From Trichostrongylus colubriformis (taxonomy: Eukaryota > Nematoda > Chromadorea > Rhabditida > Trichostrongylidae), in NCBI GenBank assembly GCA_963978905.1, contig OZ022256.1:38364001-38428000 (forward strand): a stretch of DNA of 64,000 nucleotides, written 5' to 3'. This document shows positions 24,001-35,005 of the stretch, one piece after another. The stretch's first letter is position 1. Every line of letters starts with the position of its first letter. The position numbers were made by a program, and so were the translations under genes. Under the pieces are notes generated by a model, which was given only the letters and a program-made list of their open reading frames with translations, was not told the DNA's origin and did no database searches.

Positions 24001-25088
24001 GTGGATGCATAATCGGTTCTCACTTTATACAGGGCAATCTTCTTGTTCTTGTGCGATGTAGAGAAATACAGCAATCATTGTCCGAAGGTATTTTGAAATG
24101 AGCTTTGTTTTTCAACTCCAAATTTGCTGTCAGTGTGAGATTTGGAGGTTTCAGTTCAGCTTTTCTTATTTCCGAAAATTTAAAGATTGACATTGCTTCC
24201 CACACGCTTCAGAGTGACAAGGTCAGAGTGACAAAAGGCCCCGGAAAAGAGCAGTGTAGACATAAATCCGCCAAATGATAGGATAACATACAACATACTT
24301 TAAGGAGATGGTTGAAATTGAGAGAGGGAGGTCACGGCAATTCAAACTGTATACCCTATTTCGGTATCGGAGAGCATTGCATGAATACGAAGACGAATAT
24401 CTCTCGTTCAATAATGTGATCTTTCCTAAATCGTCGTTCGAAAGCTTCAAACTCAATTACATAAAAACTGCGAAGCTAATATATCCGTAGCTAGATTTTG
24501 TGCAATTTTCAGACAGCTACACTACAGAGACTATGTCACAATCAGTAGTGTATGTACTATTGAAATTCACAACGTTTACTATAGGTAGTTGCTTTTTCTT
24601 AGCGTGGAATAAAACCATTAATATACATCCAGTTCAGTTCAGATAGGCTCAGTACTTTCTCATTATCACTTTATACATCTTCACATTAGAATGCTTGAAA
24701 CGTACGAATCATTCGGAAATTTCCACTACCTTCAAGCTAAATTCCAAGACAATAGAAAAGATGCGGTGTAGTAACATGAGCATTGCTTCCAGCGATAAAC
24801 ATCCTAAGCATGGGCCCGATAAAATTCCTGAGCCTGAGCCCTACTTCAACGATAATTAAGAAGATTACTGGAAATCGCAGAGCTCTCGATCATGTTTGCT
24901 GTGTTTCTCCTTGCATATGCCGCTGCCATGTAACATCGCATTTTGAACAATAAGTAATTGAGCCCATGCGTCCCTAAGCACCGTGTGTGCGAGAATGGCG
25001 ACATTACATGACGGTGTCTCTAAAGAATAGGGAAGCCGTCGAACTGGATTTAACAAGCGCTATGAACTTATTGAAAAGGAGAATTAAC
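18082..25088. other. AT-rich stretch without a recognised gene; several exon-like frames
   Basis: Frames that read like protein but match nothing I recognise: minus 20349-20640 (about 94 codons between stops, charged, ending KCLIC and a stop), minus 19415-19642, minus 21796-22059 (Cys-rich, with CYKYCTYMC), plus 23266-23643, and plus 24308-24490. None has both a convincing acceptor and donor. No transposon ends are recognised, which makes this the longest stretch of the window without an evident mobile element. Host exons of an unrecognised gene are possible. Confidence 0.35.
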
Positions 25089-25161
25089 CATTGTTCCTGG
25101 ATTGACCTTGGCAACGAAAGAAACGGTAGTAAAAAGTTGCCGAGGTCATCCGGGAACAATG
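25089..25161 (+). ncRNA. Pre-miRNA-like stem-loop (candidate)
   Basis: The 5' arm is 25089-25115 and the 3' arm 25136-25161, with a 20-nt loop between them. As plus-strand RNA the stem has 26 pairs, one bulged U and two G-U wobbles, with no other mismatch; on the minus strand the two wobbles become A-C mismatches. Size (73 nt), loop length and arm length fit a precursor microRNA or a short hairpin RNA. It could equally be a tiny decayed MITE. No paralogue was noticed in this window and expression is unknown. Confidence 0.3.
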
Positions 25162-27514
25162 ATTCCTGATGCTACACACAAGAAAGAGACCTTCTGAATT
25201 TTCCATTTGTGGGAGTTTGCGCCAGGGAATAGTAGTCATAATGAAATTCAGCAACACAAAAGCAACATCGGTAACGCTCGAAAACACTAAGGGATTAGTG
25301 AAGAAGAAAAGGAGGCTTATCCTCCGATCTTCACTTTATGTTACACAAACCTGGACCCAGTGCACAGTTAGCGTTTTCATTTTACGCGCCATCCCTTAGG
25401 AATCCACCCATCTCACTCATGGCAGGGGTACATCGTTACGTAGGGGTGCACTCATCTGCAAACGCTGAAAAAATTTAGAGTTACGCGCTCCTTCTGTAGC
25501 GAAATCGCCATATCGTTTATGTAGTTGGAACACATTTGTTATATATTGAACCTTTGGAATGTATGGCAAATAGAAAGGGCTCCTCTTATCTCCGGACTGA
25601 TTTGGCGAGCATTATAGAGAATGTTGCCATAACTCGAGCTTCCGGCGAACTAAATGTTTATGAGCTGGGCGTATATGAAACTGGCAAGAAGCTGCCTGGT
25701 GGACTTAGTCCTGATGGAGCGCTTGGTAATGCTGTGAGTCTCTCAATTATTCTCCGTCTGCTATCAACAATCGATCGAACAGCTGTCAGGGCAATCGAAG
25801 GCGCGGCTCATCGCTCCTTGCCCTCACTCTTCACAGCAATACTGTGAGTTCCTCGGCTGATCCTTGCCTCAGAGGAAACTCTTAGTACCATTACACGACA
25901 AAAAATTATTAGAAGATTTCTATAGTGCTCAACCCATATACTTGTGCTGGCATCAAATATAGTCTACCCATGTCCCATTATAGAAAGGTACCAACGAGTC
26001 GTAACGATAACACTCACCAGCATCATCGCATGGCCAGTGGTACACACTGTTCAGGGGCGAGCAATATACAACACATTTGATTGCCAATGACGAAGAGCGC
26101 TGCCATATGCCGTACATTACCACGTTTTCAACAATGAGTAAAGAAACGCTTTACCGTGGGGAGCGTCGGAACAAAGCATCCCCTAGCTGGATAACTCAGG
26201 ACATTCAGCCAAAACGACAGGCGGACCGACCGGTCCATTCGTGAAAGCTTGACGCGAAAGGAACAAGCTGCTGCGTTCCGTAGGAATACGAGAGTCTGCC
26301 GTACTGCTATGGCTCGTACAAATATGTAGTAAATGAAAGCGTTGCTAAAGCTCGCTCGGAAAAATTATGCGATCTGCTGGACGATAGGTAAGAAAGGTCT
26401 GAAGGTGAATGTCACGTTGCCGCCATATAGCGTGAGCGATCACATTGCTCGGAACAGACCCACGACGGCGTTTGGCAGCTCAACATTGAAGCAATTGAGT
26501 ACCCTTTAGTAGAACCTAGCGCGTTTATACCTCCATGAAATCCTATCTTATCGGAAATGCCTTAGTAGACAGAAATGTCTTAGTAGGCAAGAATTTCAAA
26601 AATAGAGAGCACCGAGAAAGTACCTATCTTTTTTCCAACCACCCGAGCACTGCGAAAAAGGCATCGAGCAGTTTCACGAGAGCTGGAAGAAAATAACCGA
26701 CTCTTACACATATCATATGCTGTACATCGTTCACTGAACATTGTTGATCTTATCCATATAAGTGTGTGGAAAAGGCTGAGTTTTACAAAATTTTCGGTAC
26801 ACTTAGATGTATACTGATAACATCTTTGCAGAGTGCAAGCTTTTTTGAGAGTTAAGAACAGAGTCAAGTAACGCAATCAACAATATTGCTGAGTATGAAC
26901 GCGAAAGTAATAGGTATTCATCAGCACATAATGTATAGCAACCAATTATACAGCCAATCAGGGCCTACTCAAAGGAGTAGGACGTACTTCCAACAGGGAT
27001 AGAAAGTGGCGACTGAACTGCTATAACTGCTGCAGATCGAATGGGTAACTCGGAACACGTGCTTTGGAAAGTTTATGGCGTCAGTACATTATAACAAACT
27101 CTAATGAAGGTACAAGGTGAGAAAAGAACTTCATAGCGAGTGCTCACTGAGACTAAGGGCATATCTTTCATGGGTGCACGGCAGTGTACTTTCTACACTA
27201 ATTTTGCGATATATCTGCAAACGTGATTCTGAGCTTATTTAATAAAATCCACTGCGAGCATTGCATTATGAAGGATATTGAATTTGGAAATAATTTATAG
27301 TCATTGGCATAAACTTACCAACGCATAACTCATACGACTAACATTATTAAATGAATACTGTCGTACTACGTCCACATAAGTGTAACGTAGGTGAACAAGT
27401 TCTGGTGTATAGTCCAGGGACAGAGGTTTTCCATTATTTCACGAATTTTGTCTTTATACCTCCATTACTACGCTGCTATGGGATAAATGCTTTTCGACCC
27501 GGGAGCAATATATA
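25162..27514. other. No gene recognised; one exon-like frame
   Basis: The plus frame 25536-25740 reads as a plausible exon (phrases SIIENVAITRAS, GELNVYELGVYET, GGLSPDGALGNA) and ends at a good donor, GCT|GTGAGT at 25735. No family is recognised and no partner exon was found. The minus frame 26580-26876 is open but unremarkable. Confidence 0.25.
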
Positions 27515-28503
27515 TTAGGTTGCACCAAAAGTCTTGTAGGATTCTTCCAAAACATCAATAACTCTTGATTACTTCGAGACGGATCTGAGCGGTTCAAGAA
27601 TATGGTGGAGCGTTCCCCAGGCTTTCTTACAAAGTATATATTGATCCGCCAGATTACGCTGAGAAAGCTACAATGCCCGTGGTAGACACCCACCAAATAC
27701 AAGGTGACATCACTGTGAGTGGTTTTGCGGCACCGAAGCGAGCTTGCGAATCCATCAACGTTACATTGGGCAAGGGATGTGCGAGCTACGATACCGTGTC
27801 GCTAGTTCATCCGCTTCAGCAACAGCGAGTTTTACATGGAAGACAGACCAAGCTCAGCACTGTGCTACCTCTGGAACGCGGAAAGAATGCCTTTATACGA
27901 GATACTCGTACAAGGCAAGACCTCTACCGTATACACCCGCCAGCTCCAGCAGATCGCTGTCGCTGTTCGAGAAAAGTTCCGATGAAAGTCCGCGGTACTC
28001 TCCTTAATGACGACGCCGGCTTCCATGTCGCGAAGAGTTCTCAGGCCTTGCTGCAAGAGCTCGCTTAGGATGTTATTAGGACACCCGCCTTACTCTCCAG
28101 ACATTGTCCCCTTCTAACTATCACCTCACCCATCCTCTTGAATTCTCCCTGGCCAAGCGAAAACTCATTGATAGTGACATGCTTGCAGAGGCGATCGAAA
28201 AAATCTATGTGGTGGCAGAGTGCTGACGATGCGGATGGTAGACACGTTGTTGCCTATTCGTCGTTTTTGGAAGAAATACTAATGAAGAATGATTATCGAA
28301 AAAAATCTTACACTCTCAGAACCTGGAGCTTTGGAAGGAGACAATCAACGATCTGCCTACAATCAACGATCTGCCTATGTGGTGGCAGAGTGTTGACGAT
28401 ACGGCTGGTAAATACGTTGTTGCCTATTCGTCATTTGTTGGAAGAAATACCATTAAAGAGTGATTATCGAAAAAAAAATCTTACAAGACTTTTGGTGCAG
28501 CAT
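27515..28503 (+). pseudogene. Mariner relic, hookworm bandit/Hsmar1-like, with terminal repeats
   Basis: The left end TTAGGTTGCACCAAAAGTC and the right end GACTTTTGGTGCA (28487-28499) are inverted repeats, extending through CTTGTA. Between them a broken transposase is readable: GKTSTVYTRQLQQIAV (27918-27965), a decayed HDNA-type region near 28010, the third-Asp motif PPYSPDIVPSNY (28082-28120, its final Asp changed to Asn), and a C-terminal part. The N-terminal DNA-binding domain and first Asp are missing. The 3' part is tandemly duplicated (28196-28320 and 28369-28480). Shifts and stops show it is dead. A partial copy on the minus strand is at 59216-59788. Confidence 0.75.
28196..28480. repeat. 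Tandem duplication of the mariner 3' end
   Basis: The text from CTATGTGGTGGCAGAGTG to GATTATCGAAAAAAA occurs twice with an offset of about 170 bp, separated by a short CAATCAACGATCTGCCTA doublet. Divergence between the units is moderate, so the duplication is not very recent. Confidence 0.75.
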
Positions 28504-29738
28504 GTTATTGCGACAGAAACAGACTGTGCAAATCTCCAGGGAGTTGGCTCACAATCAAGCCGTGAATCAATGATTTCAATGATCGACTACCAGGCAAGGA
28601 TATCCTCTGCCAGGTTAACTGAAAAACCGCGGTCGCCGTCATTTTTGGTCATTAGAAGCTCTAGGTTGTCCGTACTGGCCGTCGCTTATTTCCTTATACT
28701 CGAACCAGGGAGAGCTCCGCGTAGAAAGATGCATTATCTATAATTGGACCAGAAATTTTAAGCCTATCTTCATCAGTCGTTCTCACTTCAAACTACCCTC
28801 CGCCGTTATCCCCTACCACCCTCCATAAAACCTTAAATAACCAGAAGATTGCTCGGATGCGAGCTATAAATTGTTTGTAATTCTCATATACACCCACACT
28901 AACAGACGTCTAGCCACTTATATTTAGTAGGATATATGTTTATTAAGAGTAGCATGCAAAGTTTCATCCGCATGTACAAGTATCCAATAGGTGTACCAGC
29001 GAAAGGACTCCCCAGAGTGACAGCCACCGGGATGGGACTCCTAATGACTTTGGAAGCTAGAGAGCCGAGAAGCAGAGAGGTGAGAGTCGCTTGGGCAGGG
29101 ATGCCTACCAAGAAGCAATTTAATATTGGTGGAGAAAATGTGAGCTGCGCCCTTGCTGCTGACGGCTGTTCAACTGTTTGAATGTTGTGTCGGAAAGTGT
29201 GGAGGAAATCGACACGAGTTGCTCTGCTTCCATTTCTCCATTTCTACTCCGTAACACGGTTCCTTCCGTGTTTCTGCTCATGTCCTGATTTCAAGAGGAA
29301 GTGGATTTATCATATTATCGTGGTCGATTTCTTTGAGTATGCGGCATGAGTGAGTCAGTAGTGTGCGCTAGCACTCTCCACTTCCTCTCTCCTAGCAAGC
29401 CTATGCTACGGAAGTGCGCTGAGATGTGCACTATATGCTCAGCTGATAGACAAAATTGAAGGTAATGAGAGGGTTGACTCATTCAGGTATGCTGTAATCT
29501 CACGCGCTCCTACAATAGCGAGGTAACGCATATCGGTAGGTTCATCATTGCGCGAATAATATGAAGAATCAAAATAGCACATGCTATATATGCGATGTTC
29601 CGTTTACTACGAACCTTCCGCTTGAGAAATCCATTGCTGTTATCACGGTTATTCAAGGTTTATGTGCGTCCCCTTCTAGAATGGAATTCAGCTGTGTGGA
29701 GTCCGTATAAGAAAAAAACATTGGCAGTCTCGAGTACG
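28504..29738. other. No gene recognised
   Basis: Two overlapping open frames lie at 28936-29181 (plus) and 28899-29111 (minus); neither is recognised and no splice context supports them. I see no repeat shared with other parts of the window. Confidence 0.4.
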
Positions 29739-30127
29739 TCCAGCGGTTGTTCACTAAGCTAGTTTATTTCCGATGCAACCGCACAAGACCTGATCACCTA
29801 CCTGCATATGATACTCGTTTGAAAAACCTGGGTTTGGAATGCTTGAAAATGAGACGAGTTGGACACGATATCAACCTGTTGAGTAAAATTTGGAGATTTG
29901 AAAGGAAAATCCGTCTTTCTAAATATGGTGTATTTAGAGCTTGTCGGGGTAGAACTTCCAGATTTGACTACTATATACCTGTCTCGAGAGACGGAAGCTT
30001 TTCGAATTCCTTTTTCCACCGCTGCGTCAAATTACTGCGGATGCTTCCAGGAAACTTTTTCGGTAAAAAGGCAAGCTTGAAGGCTATACTGAAGGATCCA
30101 GCATTACAACAAATTTTATGTTTATAA
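29739..30127 (+). pseudogene. Non-LTR retrotransposon reverse transcriptase, C-terminal tail
   Basis: The 126-codon frame begins inside the element and ends at a natural stop. It carries the conserved pattern of CR1/Jockey-type RT C-termini: RLKNLGLECLKMRRVGHD (Leu-Gly-Leu, Leu, Arg-Arg, Asp), then LLSKI, a basic linker, SFFHRCVKLLRMLP and a final SLKAILKD helix. In intact relatives this is ...R..LGL..L..RR...D....YKI...R.SFF..R....WN.LP...V. The catalytic YxDD domain is absent, so it is a severely 5'-truncated copy, as expected from incomplete target-primed reverse transcription. No clear tail or target duplication was identified. Confidence 0.65.
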
Positions 30128-32256
30128 TTCGAACGACAGCTATGAATACGCAGGAATGAAAGCTAGATAGATAGTTGATGATGTCGATTGACTCACTAGG
30201 TTTATTTGTACAGCTCGTGAATTTTGGTATTGGGATGCTATATGGCAATGAAGCTTCTGATTGAGCAGCTCAGCTTCCGGACACTGCCTCGCCACTACCC
30301 GACCGCTATGCGGTTGCCGAACTTTTTTTTTAACATCTGACTGTAGTGGATTGAGGTGCAAGTGATTATCTGAGTGTGTACATGTTTTTGCTCATTCTGG
30401 ATGTGGAGCCACCAATGGCACCCGTGTTGCAAATGAATCAATTAGTGCTGTGCATAAATTTAGTGTGTTTCGTTTCAAATTTTTCTTTTTCCTGTGACAC
30501 ATCCTTGTGATGTATTTGCAAATAAATAAAATATATGCATATGCGCAAATACGATTAGGTGGTATGCGATTTTACTATACTTTAATAATTGTATTTAGAA
30601 TACATGAACATACGCTGGTACATATACGAAATATTGAGATATGCATGCATGAAAGTAGAAACCAATGATTATAGACGGATGAGCAGATGGTCTTGACCAT
30701 GTTCTTAACGGTATTGGCATAATAACTTCAGAATGCTCAATAATCTCATTCCATTACGTAGATATAATGTTTATGTCAGACTCGGTTTGACAGCTGTAGG
30801 TCAAATACGAGCCTGAAATGCTTTAAGTGATCTTCACCTTGCCACTCCCATGACTCGTGTTGCATCAAACATTTGTTCAGGGTTCGTAGAGGCGCCTGTT
30901 TTGAAGACTTGTGGTTAGTGTAGTTTTCGTAACTGAACCTCACCATTAAAGATAATTGGTGTTGCAACCTCCTGAAGGTGATGGACAGGTGAGAGACAGA
31001 TCAGCTGATTGTGGTAAGAATATGTCGTCCTTACCAACTTGTACTATACAAACTATTTAATTGGATTGTGGATGTTCTCCCATCCGAAATCTACGGGTGC
31101 CCTAAATTACGGATTCAGACGTATTACATTATTGTGTTAGCCTTAATAGATCGAAAGGCGAATCATTCGCAACTGCACTAACACCTTGGATAAGCTGCAG
31201 CAATCACAATGTAAGTTGTCCTGCACCGATAATAATAGAAACTTGAAGTCGCTTCATCGTTCAATCACATACCACATGCGGGTATTTTTGCTTGTTCCTT
31301 CCCAAATATTTTCGAGGATTACTTTGGGTGGCTTCACACTGGCATATTTAACTCTCAGACCACGCCTTTTATTGAAGAACCCTATAGGTTACCAATGGAT
31401 TCAAGATATAGAGGACTGACCTACACTTCGAGAAGTGATGATTTCGGTCAGATGGAATCAGCCCCACTTTCCAATTAATTTGGCTCTATAAACTGTTCCC
31501 CCTCCCAGAGTACCTATGAGGTCGACGCTTCAACACCTCTAGCAGCGTGTACTTCATGACATTACCTCAAGCCTCACGCCGGACTGAGCGGAAACCAGCG
31601 CCGTATCATTACTGACCTCCAAATCACTACTGGGACGAGGTTGCTGGCGTGCAAACATTCTGTCTGCATGATGTGCCCTACTAAACGCTATTGGCCACAC
31701 ACCTTGGCGCAACAGGAACCCTTGCAAATACTGAGCAACAAATGAGAGAAAATGAATTGATATAACTTTTCCAAAGCAATACAAGGAAAAACGAACTCAG
31801 CCTCAAACCATATTTGGACACCCCGTGCGTTATAGGATGTTACCGCTCCTTTTGGCTATGATCCACTTCAAAATTCTCATAAGTAGTGAGCAAATGTCCA
31901 AGAAGAAATGAAAGTGTTCTAGTCTAATTAATCTCGATGAGTCTTTTGAACAACAGTGCTGTAAGTGCAACCGTGCAATATTCCATAATCTCTAAATGGA
32001 AGTCCAGGGTGTACAACTGTACGTTACTTATTTTATTTCGATGAGAAACAGGAACTTCATCCTTAATGTCAGTGGCTAACAGCAATCTCTCTTTTATCTG
32101 CATCACTGTTTCCGAGGAAAAAGGTGACGACAGCCAATGTGCTAGGTGATGAAGTACAATGATTGTTCTCTATGTAGTGAATTAAAAACTAGTTAAGAAT
32201 ATGATTCATGACTGATTATAATATAAAGTTGAAAACCACGTACGAAATTAAATATA
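30128..32256. other. No gene recognised
   Basis: Frames of 60-77 codons occur on both strands without motif or splice context (for example plus 31186-31419 and minus 31554-31784). There is a mildly AT-rich patch at 30480-30620. No element ends are seen. Confidence 0.45.
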
Positions 32257-32420
32257 CAGTCCATTTCCTAATGCCTGGCAGGGCGTGGCCCACGGACTTG
32301 GGTGAGTGGCGAGAGTGAGAGTACGTGGCGAGAGCGGGGTGTGTGGCGTGGTGAGAGAGTTCGGTGCACGTTCGTTCATGTCCGTAGGCCTCACCCTCTC
32401 ATGCATTGGAAAATGGACTG
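32257..32420. mobile_element. 164-bp MITE, CAGTCCATTTCC family, copy 2
   Basis: The ends CAGTCCATTTCCTAATGC and GCATTGGAAAATGGACTG are inverted repeats. TA precedes the left end; the right flank is TC. The core is GA/GT-rich (GAGAGTGAGAGTACGTGGCG), the reverse of the core of the copy at 7103-7275. Confidence 0.75.
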
Positions 32421-33403
32421 TCAATGTAATTATACTGATCTAGAAATTAAAGATGACAAGTTCTGTGCCAAAAGCATGACAAAACGGAGAAAGCTGATTT
32501 TCCGTCAAAAGATTTCGTAATATGTCCACCAATATACCCACTGAAATCGTACACAACACCAATTATTCACATAGAGATGCATGTTGAAAGACTCGAGTAC
32601 TTTTATGAGCAACTGTAGGATTCCGAAAAAAATTGGACACACTTTCAACTTGCTTTACTGGATGCTTATATCAGAACAACTTCACGGAAGCTCAGAGTTC
32701 GGTAAGCATATGAAAATGATGTAATTCAGCTTTAAAGCGAACCTTAGACGTGGTGAAAAGCTGGGATAAGTTCGATGGCACGATAATACATATGAAGCCC
32801 ATAAGCGCGGTGGAATAAGGGTATTTCAAATGGGCGGAGCTTGGAATACTCACTTGTATGAACAGATGATAGTAGAACTGCACCGACTTTGCCGAGAGTT
32901 GTAGGCTATTGTAAGCAGGTAGTTATTAGAGAACTTAAAGATACCCATTGTCAGTGGGCGGATATTCATTCGAACACTAAAAGCATCTCATGCTAATACC
33001 AACTTCTTCTGACATTCACATCCTACCATTAGATACAAATCTAGCAGCCGTGAAGCATCTCCACTAGTATTAACAAGGGATAGTAAAACTGTGCCGGCTT
33101 CACCGAGGGGTTCACAGGCTATGTTCAAAAATATGTTCAAAAATCTTCAAAATGTTATGTTCCCTATGTTCAAAAATAGCAGCTGTGAAGCATCCCTACC
33201 GAAATGAACAAATTAAAGTAGAGCAGCACCGGCTTTGCCGAGTGGTTGATAGGCTATGGTAAGCAGGTAGTTGTTGGAGTAGTTAGAGAGTACCCGCCAA
33301 CAGTGGGCGGTATTCATTTGAACACAAAGCATCTCATGCCAATAGCAACTTCCTCTGACATTACTTCCTACCATTAGGTAAAACATAGCAGGGGAGACGA
33401 GCG

Positions 33404-33884
33404 TTGGGATCGTAAATCGCCCCGCGCGGCAAACTTCGGACGACTTCTATCAATTAGCGCATGCTAGGCAACAGACATATGCCTGTGTGATCATGTAGAT
33501 AGCCATTTAGCTGTATGATCATGTAAAACTAACGAAACTGTTCAACATTCAAAAAGGTGTCACACCCGCTCATGGTAGCAACTTTTTTTTATACAAGCTG
33601 GGTTTCGCACTGAAGCGCTGTTATTTCGCCTCTCCTGCCGCTTCCTCCAGCATTTCCTTTTCTCTTTTAGTCAGTTTCGCCTCTTTCGGTCCGTTTCGCT
33701 GATTAAGGTTTATGGTCAGGTCTCACCTTTACGAAGTTTTCACCCACCCCACGTTTGAACAAAGGGAACTCAAGGTATGAGGCGGAGGCGCAAAGCTTCT
33801 TTGCGAATAGCGTACCACGTAGCGTTGGAGTCGCCCCAAATTCTCCGCGTGCGGCCATCTACGATCTCAACGCTACACACCCAC
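33404..33884. mobile_element. Inverted-repeat insertion in the tandem array
   Basis: The left text GCGTTGGGATCGTAAATCGC and the right text GATGGCCGCACGCGG... are imperfect inverses (GCGTTGAGATCGTAGATGG when reversed), bounding about 480 bp that lacks array text. The middle includes a 69-aa plus frame at 33755-33964 without motif. Boundaries are approximate. Confidence 0.5.
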
Positions 33885-34072
33885 ATAGCAGCCGTGAAAC
33901 ATCTCCGCTAGTATTAACAAGGTATAGTAGAACTGTGCCGGCTTCGGTTCACAGGCTATGGTGAGCAGGTAGTTGTTGCAGCAGTTAGAGAATACCCGTC
34001 GTTAGTGGGCGGGTATTCATACGAACGCTAAAGGCATCACTTTAGAACTTCTTCTGCTGGGCTAACGAGGTT

Positions 34073-34305
34073 GTTAAGTGGAACATTTATTAATGGCCTG
34101 ACGTTTCGACCAGATCGTCTTCTTCAAAGGCCCGAATGTGGCTCAAGACCGCGATGTTGTCCACTACACTGTCAAACGCCTCATTTCTTAGCGGTTTTGA
34201 CGAAGATCTAGGAAAACGACGGGAAAAGCCTGTACGTCAGAAACGAACTCACACACTGCACCACCGCAATAGCGGAGCCACGTCACTTTGAGTTAATAAT
34301 ATCGA
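34073..34305 (-). mobile_element. 5'-truncated Penelope-like insertion with 10-bp target duplication
   Basis: TAACGAGGTT occurs at 34063-34072 and again exactly at 34306-34315, bracketing 233 bp that is foreign to the tandem array. Near its minus-strand 3' end the insert carries a hammerhead-like motif (34095-34132). A similar motif occurs next to GIY-YIG-type coding text at 36.9 kb. The short length with a perfect duplication fits a truncated retroposed copy. Assignment to Penelope-like elements rests on the shared motif, not on coding sequence. Confidence 0.55.
34095..34132 (-). other. Hammerhead-ribozyme-like motif, copy 1
   Basis: Read on the minus strand: GGGCCT, then TTGAAGA (core CTGANGA with one change), a GAC...GTC stem II with a 6-nt loop and one extra A, then GAAAC, GTC, and AGGCC. 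Stem I (GGCCT with AGGCC) pairs perfectly over 5 bp. A minimal helix III of this kind is described for ribozymes of Penelope-like elements. The C-to-T change in the core argues that this copy is inactive. Confidence 0.4.
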
Positions 34306-35005
34306 TAACGAGGTTCTACGCAGAGAGAATTTGGAACTTGCTCAAGGCATCCCATATTAATACCGCCCTCTCACATTCATATTCACCATTAGGTACAAAC
34401 ATAGCGACCGTAAAACATCTACACTGAAATGAACAAGTGATAGTATAACTGCACTGGCTTGGTCAAGGAGTTAATAGGCATAGGTCAGCAGGTAGTTATG
34501 AGAGCACTTAAAGAATACGCATCGTCAGTGTGCGGGTAGAACCTAATGAACACCCATCATCAATGGGGGGTATTCATTAGAACACTAAAAACCTATATGT
34601 CAATACCAACTTAACTTACATTCACATCCTAACCTTATCTTCACAAATAGGGGCTGTGAAGCATCCCCACCATTATGATTAAGTGCTAGTGAAACCGTAC
34701 AGGCTTTGCCGAAGGGTTGATAGGCTTTGGTGAGCAGGTAGTTATTGGAGCGATTGAAGGATACCCATAGTCAGTGGGCGGGTGTTCATGCCAACACTAA
34801 AAGCATCCCATATCAAGAGCGACTTCTTGCATTCACATCCTACCACTAGATAAAAAATGGCTGTGAAACATCTACATTAGAACGATTAGGGGATAGTAGA
34901 GCTGCACCGACCTTGCTGAGGGGGTGATAGGCTTTGGTATGCAGGTAGTTGTTGGAGCAGTTAAAGAATACCCATCGTCGATGGACAGGTATTCACTCGA
35001 ACACA

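Larger units (their letters stand above)
32865..35005. repeat. Decayed tandem array, unit roughly 205-340 bp
   Basis: The phrase GCAGGTAGTT, followed by AGTGGGCGG-type text, GTATTCAT and AACAC, recurs at about 32917, 33258, 33963, 34483, 34732 and 34939. Between repeats lie CACATCCTACCATTAG and GTGAAGCATC blocks in the same order. Units are diverged and broken by an insertion at 33404-33884 and another at 34073-34305. A short secondary repeat of ATGTTCAAAA lies at 33121-33180. No gene inside. Confidence 0.7.
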
